A stretch of 64,000 bases of DNA from Coptis chinensis (lineage: Eukaryota > Streptophyta > Magnoliopsida > Ranunculales > Ranunculaceae), in the NCBI GenBank assembly GCA_015680905.1, contig CM027385.1, positions 80,311,501-80,375,500 on the forward strand, in the 5' to 3' direction. Each line of letters starts with the position of its first letter. Positions within the stretch are counted from its first letter, which is position 1. A program made the translations under genes and the position numbers. Under the pieces are notes generated by a model that searched no databases, had not been told where the DNA came from, and saw only the letters and a program-made list of their open reading frames with translations. Positions 58,023 through 64,000 of this stretch are shown piece by piece.

Positions 58023-60563
58023 ATGGCTTCTTCTTCTTCTTCTGTAGAAACAGAAGCACCAACAACAACAACTTCTTCACTGCCTTCAGGTTCAAATGAA
58101 CCAGGGAAGGCTCACATTCAACCAATAGCACCACCAAGACCCGAAGATATATATGCACAAGACTTCAACGAACAAATTTGGTTTCGTAGTTCACTAGCTG
58201 GAGTAATGGGTAATGTAAAGATCCTTTTTTTATATCAAAATTTTCGTTTTTCTTTATCTTATACCCTCTTTAAGAACTGGCATTTTGCATAGTTGTTTAA
58301 GTGTGTTACTTTTTAGTATTACATTCTAATTAAGTTGAACATGTGGAATTATAATGCTTACATGTCTCACTTTTAAGACCTGTTTCATTTTCTCATTTAT
58401 ATTTTTCACATGCTATACCATGAGTCCATGAAGGAATTTGCTTATTTAATTGGTTAAGGTCAATTACAGTTATGTTACTATCAAGGATGCAATGATCAGA
58501 ATAGGCCTGCTGGATTACCTAGCTAGTCTTAGTGGTAATGAGAGTTGTAATACTGTACTTTGGTACTCCTTTAGATTAGAGACTTTTGTTTTATGTAATG
58601 GAAGAGATAGGTGGATCCATATATTTGAGATTATAATATAAAAAAAGAAGTTGAAAATGAGATATTATAATCTACAAAATCATTTTTTTTTTCATGTAAA
58701 GTGTTACTATTTGTTTCCAAACATTGGGGTTTTGAGATATTAGATTGTAACAGTATTGACAATTTGAAATACCTGAAAAGTTTGCAAATATAGCTTAGTT
58801 TTCAAGAAGTTGCATCTTTAGTAACGAGTAAATTGAGCTACTTCGTTCATCTTTTTCTTTGATATCATGTTTTTTGAAAATAAGATTGCAATTTTCGTTG
58901 ATTTGGTATAATTGCAAAAGGTTTATGAATTTTTGTTTCTAACATTTTCTTTTTTTTGCTGTTTGCATGTTTGTGTTTTTTGTAACTTGTAGGAGGTGGG
59001 ATGGGATTGATATTTGGTATCTTTTTGGGATCATTGGATAATCCTATAACGCAAGACCAAATGGGTGCAAAGAAACAGTTTATTTATACGGCGAAGCAAA
59101 TGGGGACGAAGAGTCTTGGTTTTGCCAAGAATTTTGCCTTGATGGGTTTCGTATTCTCAGCTGCTGAAGGTGTTATGGAGAAGGTATGTAGTACTTTAAT
59201 GTCATTAGTCTTCATTTTGTCACGATGTATTGGTTGGATTTAGGACTAAGAGTAAGATTCTTGTCATTAGACACGAGCGAAACACGACATAACAAATTCG
59301 ACTGTGGCTGGATGTGTGACTGGAGGAGTATTGGCAGCAAAGGGTAACTATCATCCCTCTATCATGCTTCAGAAATTTATTCTTTTAAATTTTGATTGCA
59401 CGTTAGTATGAGATTTTTTTGGATTATTGTATTATATGAGATACTGTGTTCTTGCAACCATTAAAACATATCAAAACTTAAAATGATATATATATATATA
59501 TATAGGGATAGACCCACTCCCGAGCCACTCCCAAAATGTACAAAGCCATATCTCATCATACCAATTGAATTAAGGGCTGATATTTTGTAGATATGATCTC
59601 CCCACCATGAATAACATGCCCACAAAATGTCGGCTCATTCAAATATGTTTAACCTAATCAAATATTATTATGGAATTGGAAAATTCTGGACTGTTAGATA
59701 AATGTTCAAAATTGAACACTAGTTTTTGCAAGGTTAGACATATCCAAATAGGATGCAATTTTGTAGGCATGCTATCTATTGTGAGAACATCATATCCACA
59801 AAAAAATCAGGTCTTAATTCAATATTTAAGTCGATGGAGTGGCTCGGGAGTGACTCTATCCCTATATATATATTATGCTTGGTGCTAGGGTTGGCCTATT
59901 GAAGATATTGAAATCTTTCTTCTCCTCATGAGCTCATACTGTAGAGTAGGAGGATGTGGCTTGTCATCACTTGCTTTTGAACGAGGCAAATGATATATGA
60001 GTAATATGTCGTAGGAACTCAGGATAGGCATAAGATTAAAAAAGTGGGACGTAGGAGCTCCCTGTTCTGTTGTCCAAAGTTGGTGGAAACACTAGTTCAA
60101 TCTTTGAAGGTCATTACTAGTAACCTTGTTAGGTTAGTCTAGAGGCTCCTTTACTTCTTGTAAATTGAACTGCTAGCAGTCGCTTAATGAAGCAAGTCAC
60201 ACTTCTGATATGAATTTTAACAATCAAATATTGCAAAAAAAAAAGCCCTTGCTTTGCTGGTGAAGCCAGTAATGGGTTAGATAACAATCTGATCCAAAAA
60301 GGATGCTTCAATTTGTTATTAAGTGTGTTGTCAAGATGGTTTAGAAGTGTAAAAAGAAAGTTGAAAAACAATGAAGAACTTAATTATTATCTTTCATATT
60401 TGTCATTCAAGTTATCTCTTCTTTAATTGTTCTATCCTGTTGAAAGATTTGCCAACTCTAACGTTAAAATGTTTCTTTAGGTGGTCCACAGGCAGCATGC
60501 TTGGGATGCGCCGGTTTTGCTGCATTTTCTTACGTGATTGATAAGTTTATCCAAAGGCATTAG
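58023..60563 (+). CDS. TIM22: Mitochondrial import inner membrane translocase subunit TIM22
   Basis: Four exons, 58023-58209, 58993-59183, 59271-59343 and 60481-60563, join in frame to 177 residues with GT/AG borders. The start MASSSSSVETEAP opens a serine/threonine-rich N-terminus of about 45 residues. The Tim17/22/23 domain follows: FRSSLAGVMGGGMGLIFGIF, DNPITQDQMGAKKQFIYTAK, FAKNFALMGFVFSAAEGVME, RAKHDITNSTVAGCVTGGVL and GPQAACLGCAGFAAFSYVID, ending FIQRH. TIM22 is the channel subunit that inserts carrier proteins into the inner membrane. Four hydrophobic segments with glycine zippers fit the family. Where homologues often have SAAECV, this one has SAAEGV (from memory). Intron 3 contains a MITE. 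No damage seen. Confidence 0.93.
59505..59862. mobile_element. MITE in TIM22 intron 3
   Basis: Ends GGGATAGACCCACTCCCGAG and, inverted, GGGATAGAGTCACTCCCGAG, both continuing CCACTCC. Set in TATATATA on both sides, so the target duplication is TA or longer. 358 bases, no ORF; it lies wholly within the intron. Confidence 0.75.
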
Positions 60564-62565
60564 TTGAAATAGGTACCCTGTTCTAATTTGGACACCGTCT
60601 GCAGGGTAGAAACTCATAATTAACAGTTTTCCAGGATGACGCTAGATTTCTTTCAACCTTCTCGAGTTATATTTATTGTTGTTTTTTGTAGAAAAGCATT
60701 TGAATTGTATTACAAGTATCATCCCATGCTGATACTTCAGCCCATTTTGAACTAGGGAGTTTTAGTTATATGTAGAAACTACACATGCAGTTCTGTTGGG
60801 AAAGAATAAGATGTTGAACGATTCTTTTTGTAATTGAGTGCGGTATATTAGATTTCCAATTTTTGGCTTATTTCAAGTGCAATTTTTGCGTCAGTTGAGG
60901 TGCAGTTGCATAAATCCCCTAAAAACAGGCATCAAGTAAACTCTTCAAGAAATAAGATATAATATAAATGTCAGTATGTAACCTGCTGACCATTCTATGG
61001 AATCAGTGCATGTAGTGTATTTAAGAGCCTATGAACTGAAATATTAATCTTTTGTAGAAATCATGGGAGATCAAAATAATAGATAAAGTCTGTACTGGTC
61101 CAACAGCAGTAGGTAGAGATGAAAGGTGGAAGATTTGAGCATTTAAGTATATTGTTAATCTCGTTTGCAATGCCAACTTCGACTCTTATATGAGAACAAG
61201 CTTTCACTTGTAACTCTTAAACCACTTTCAGTGGCAGGAGATAGGAGCTAATGGGTTGATATAGTGACATGATTCTTGTGCGTTACGCACTCGGGTTGCC
61301 TCCTTTCGCTGTTCTACGTTGGAGAGAGATGTATGTATGAAGTTGAAGATTAGTTGAGTGCTAAGTCACATAATTAATTGTGGTGATTTCAAAAGTTTTC
61401 GGGCGAGTAGGCTAAACTAAAGAGGCATTTAGACTCCCACTTTGGGCTGTCCTAATCTGGCAGCATTTTTAAGCAATTAGTCGATCACCCAGTTTGGTGC
61501 GTCCTAAACTCTTTTCGTGCAACGTTTTTAGGCATTCAGTGGATCACCCACTTTTCTGCACTAAGAAAGGCATAGGTTCCTCCCCCCCCCCCTGCTTCAG
61601 CAAAATTTGCCACTGAAAAACAAGATTAGTGGTACATAAAATGTCAGCATGGTCAGTTTTAACTAATTAGCAGAGCCAAAATTATTGGCGTTTGATGTTT
61701 GATTGATGTTCTGCATTATAATGAGGTGGATTAACTGGAACCAAGCCAGTCATAACACCTGGGCGGGTGGAACAGAAAACTGTGGTCTGATGAAATCATC
61801 TTCGGCCTTTTATTAGCAAATTTGCTGCTGATAGGACCCAAGATTCTAGTTCCTATAAGATAGGGAAACAAATTCGCAATTAAGAATCCTTTAAGTTTTT
61901 AATGAAAAAAACTTACAATGTGAGTCGAGTTTAAACCATCCTCTCGACCAGCCCCAAAGTCCCAAACTAAAGTTTTCTATAGAACATAGCCCTCTCTGAG
62001 CATTTGATGCAACCAATGGAAGTACTACTGGGTCTACTAGTGCTAAGATCAATTTGGACACAAGTGGTCCCTGATTCCTTGCACTTCAGAAGAAAATACT
62101 GGCCCACTAGGAATGTGTCCATTGTTCCAATGTGGTTGTTTATTGATCATGGGACTGCCACAACTCAATTCCTCTTCCCCCCTAACAACTATGACTAGTC
62201 CTTGTTTTCTCCTGACGAAGCACCATAGAAAATTTATTTCAATTCTTCTAATCACAGAAGAAATGCCCAACCAATAAAAACAGAGATAACACAATACAAA
62301 CAGAAGAAAACTTGAGTTGTTTGTGATATATATAGAACGTTTTTCACTACCTAAATGATTTCCCAGCTTAAGAGTTTCCTTTGCAACAAAAACATCATGA
62401 AACAAAAGCATGGATAGTTGCAGAACTAACAACAAAAGCATGGATAGTTGCAGAACTAACATTAACATAAACATAAATCATATACCATTATACTAGTTAT
62501 GTATCCTTCAAAATCAATACAACCATAACATATTTAGCCCAAAGGTGAGTTGTTACAACATAGCA
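60564..62565. other. Downstream of TIM22, no clear gene
   Basis: 60564-60900 is probably the TIM22 3' untranslated region. A possible remnant near 61990-62090 has a short open frame with DATNGSTTGSTSAKINLDTS, but stops follow and no family is recognised. A 30-base exact tandem duplication (AACAAAAGCATGGATAGTTG followed by CAGAACTAAC) lies near 62400-62460. Confidence 0.4.
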
Positions 62566-63140
62566 CTAGTTTGCACTAGGCAATGCAGCCATAAACAAAT
62601 CATAAGAAGACTCCAAATCAAAATGCAGTTGCCTAGCTTGCTGATCTGTCAACTAATCCGCAGCTCCCATTCTCGACAACTTCCCAAACCATTCCTCCAT
62701 CTTATTCCTCCCCTCAAATTCCACAGGCAATATACTCAACTTATTAAGCGAAGTTAAGTAAATCAACCAACACCGGATGAACTTGATCCACCGCAATCAT
62801 TTCCAACTTCAACGTATCCATGGCCATAATAAAATGCTGCACACATTCCGCCACATTAGCAGCAGATGAATTACTACTCGCACTCGCCCTCGCCACTGCC
62901 CTATGTTCAACCGTTGCGGGCACACTCGAAGTCACTAAAAGGTTAAACGCCAATGGGCAATCCATTTTATACGTTTCCATAAACTGCTCAACACTAGGCA
63001 CAGTGTCCTTTAACGAAGATGTTAAGGTTTTGAATTGGGCAATGAGACATTCGGTTTTGTATTCTTTGGTTGAGAATTGAGATGACGTCCCGAACTTATA
63101 ACATTTCTAGCTTTTCAGTTACTCTAATGATCGCATATAA
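62566..63140 (-). pseudogene. VPS28: VPS28 (ESCRT-I subunit) pseudogene
   Basis: The minus strand encodes most of plant VPS28 without introns: LYAIIRVTEKLE, then CLIAQFKTLTSSLKDTVPSV, METYKMDCPLAFNLL, SSVPATVEHRAVA, AECVQHFIMAMDTLKLEMIA, VDQVHPVL, then in the next frame SLNKLSILPVEFEG and DQQARQLHFDLESSYDLFMA. Defects: a stop after LEML near the start, small frameshifts near 63060 and 62760 (one extra base in LLTSLNKL), and TAG for the Glu codon in GAADELT. The N-terminal 20 or so residues are missing. VPS28 works in endosomal sorting; this copy is dead. Lack of introns need not mean retroposition, since some plant VPS28 genes are intronless (from memory). Confidence 0.85.
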
Positions 63141-64000
63141 CCATTATTAATAGCACCCAAAGGTGCAGTATTTGGCCCTTGTTCTTTTTTCAAGTGTTCA
63201 ATGATACTTCATTACTTTGGCTTGAAATCTACAACCAGAAAAAACGAGAGGAGCACAATAGTTGACGAGATCTCTCCCAAGTCCTAACACATTTGAATTA
63301 ATAGCTAGGAAGTCACCCCCACAATCATACCAAGGTAACCAAGCTAGTTCAAAATTCAAATTAAAATGTCTCAAATCTAACTGGAAAACTATCTCCTAAC
63401 CGAACTACAAAATGATGAATGCCTAACAAGGACTAGCGCACCACTGCTTACACAGTCCATACGATTGGCTCAGAGATGAAATCTTTCAAGTAATATATCA
63501 ATTACTGAAAATCTCATTATTCCAACCAACAGATTAATTGACACAATAGATTCCAAAAACAAATATCAGCAATATCAAGGTCAAAAGATTACAGATAATC
63601 TGTTTCTCTGTGATTCCATACTGAGAAGTGAGGGAGAACAATTGCAAATCATTTGAGTTGGTGAAAATTGTAGAAGGATATAGATCCATCACGAACTCAA
63701 AATGCAGTAGACTAGATTAGTTGTTAACAGACACCAAATGTAAAAAAATTCATAGAACCAAGTACCTCTCAATTCCCTGTCCCTTACTCCCTATAAAAGG
63801 GGCCACTGGATGTAGAAACAAGTCAACAACCATTCAGAAAAATGCAATTACACTACGCGCTGAGAATCTAGGAAGCATTAGTAACTTTTTACAAACTTCC
63901 AATTGTTTGCTTGGACCTGCAGATAACTTTGCGAGACAATTGATACTCATTTTCTCCAAGACTGTTGCATTCTGCAGCAAAAATTTGATAATACATAGCT
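63141..64000. other. Window end, no gene seen
   Basis: AT-rich sequence with no recognised coding frame or repeat. Part of it may belong to a gene outside the window. Confidence 0.4.

Overview
This 64-kb window is nuclear DNA of a flowering plant. The protein-level matches (RWA, a group IIc WRKY, F-box/FBD, an R2R3-MYB of the anther MYB35/TDF1 type, TIM22, VPS28) point to a eudicot. I cannot name the species. The DNA is AT-rich, introns carry GT/AG borders, and most of the window is transposon sequence in several nested layers. All exon borders, target-site duplications (TSDs) and terminal repeats were read by eye; family assignments rest on remembered conserved motifs.

Layout. 1-6.4 kb: an RWA-like wall O-acetylation gene (minus strand) with nine in-frame exons but no C-terminal third, flanked by a 173-bp direct repeat. 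6.4-9.6 kb: a minisatellite of about 55 bp in two higher-order units. 10.0-11.6 kb: a decayed LINE. 11.95-13.28 kb: three head-to-tail Helitrons. 13.4-13.7 kb: a MITE. 13.9-30.1 kb: a three-layer nest. A Harbinger-like element, with a plastid ndhJ fragment inside, holds a gag-only Ty3/gypsy element. The 5' LTR of that element holds a 7.3-kb CACTA transposon, which carries fragments of a KUP/HAK potassium transporter, argininosuccinate lyase and NET1, plus organelle-like DNA. 31.7-33.65 kb: an intact WRKY gene (minus), with a bZIP/W-box motif cluster about 1.6 kb upstream. 35.4-37.2 kb: MITEs and simple repeats. 37.2-41.6 kb: no gene seen.

42-50.4 kb: a tandem duplication of an F-box/FBD gene. 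The first copy is broken by a 40-bp duplication and transposon insertions; the second is an intact three-exon gene. 50.8-53.5 kb: a TDF1/MYB35-like pseudogene interrupted by a polyadenylated retroposed sequence encoding a C2H2 finger, which is read in frame with the end of the MYB domain. 53.7-54.6 kb: a LINE fragment with a 12-bp TSD. 54.7-57.7 kb: a repeat-rich block with an ILR1-like amidohydrolase fragment. 58.0-60.6 kb: an intact four-exon TIM22 gene. 62.6-63.1 kb: a VPS28 pseudogene.

The genes do not form a pathway. Probably functional are WRKY, the second F-box gene and TIM22; RWA is uncertain. The main interest is the nested transposons: empty sites can be read directly from paralogous copies (LTR versus LTR, F-box unit A versus B), which gives a relative order of events.
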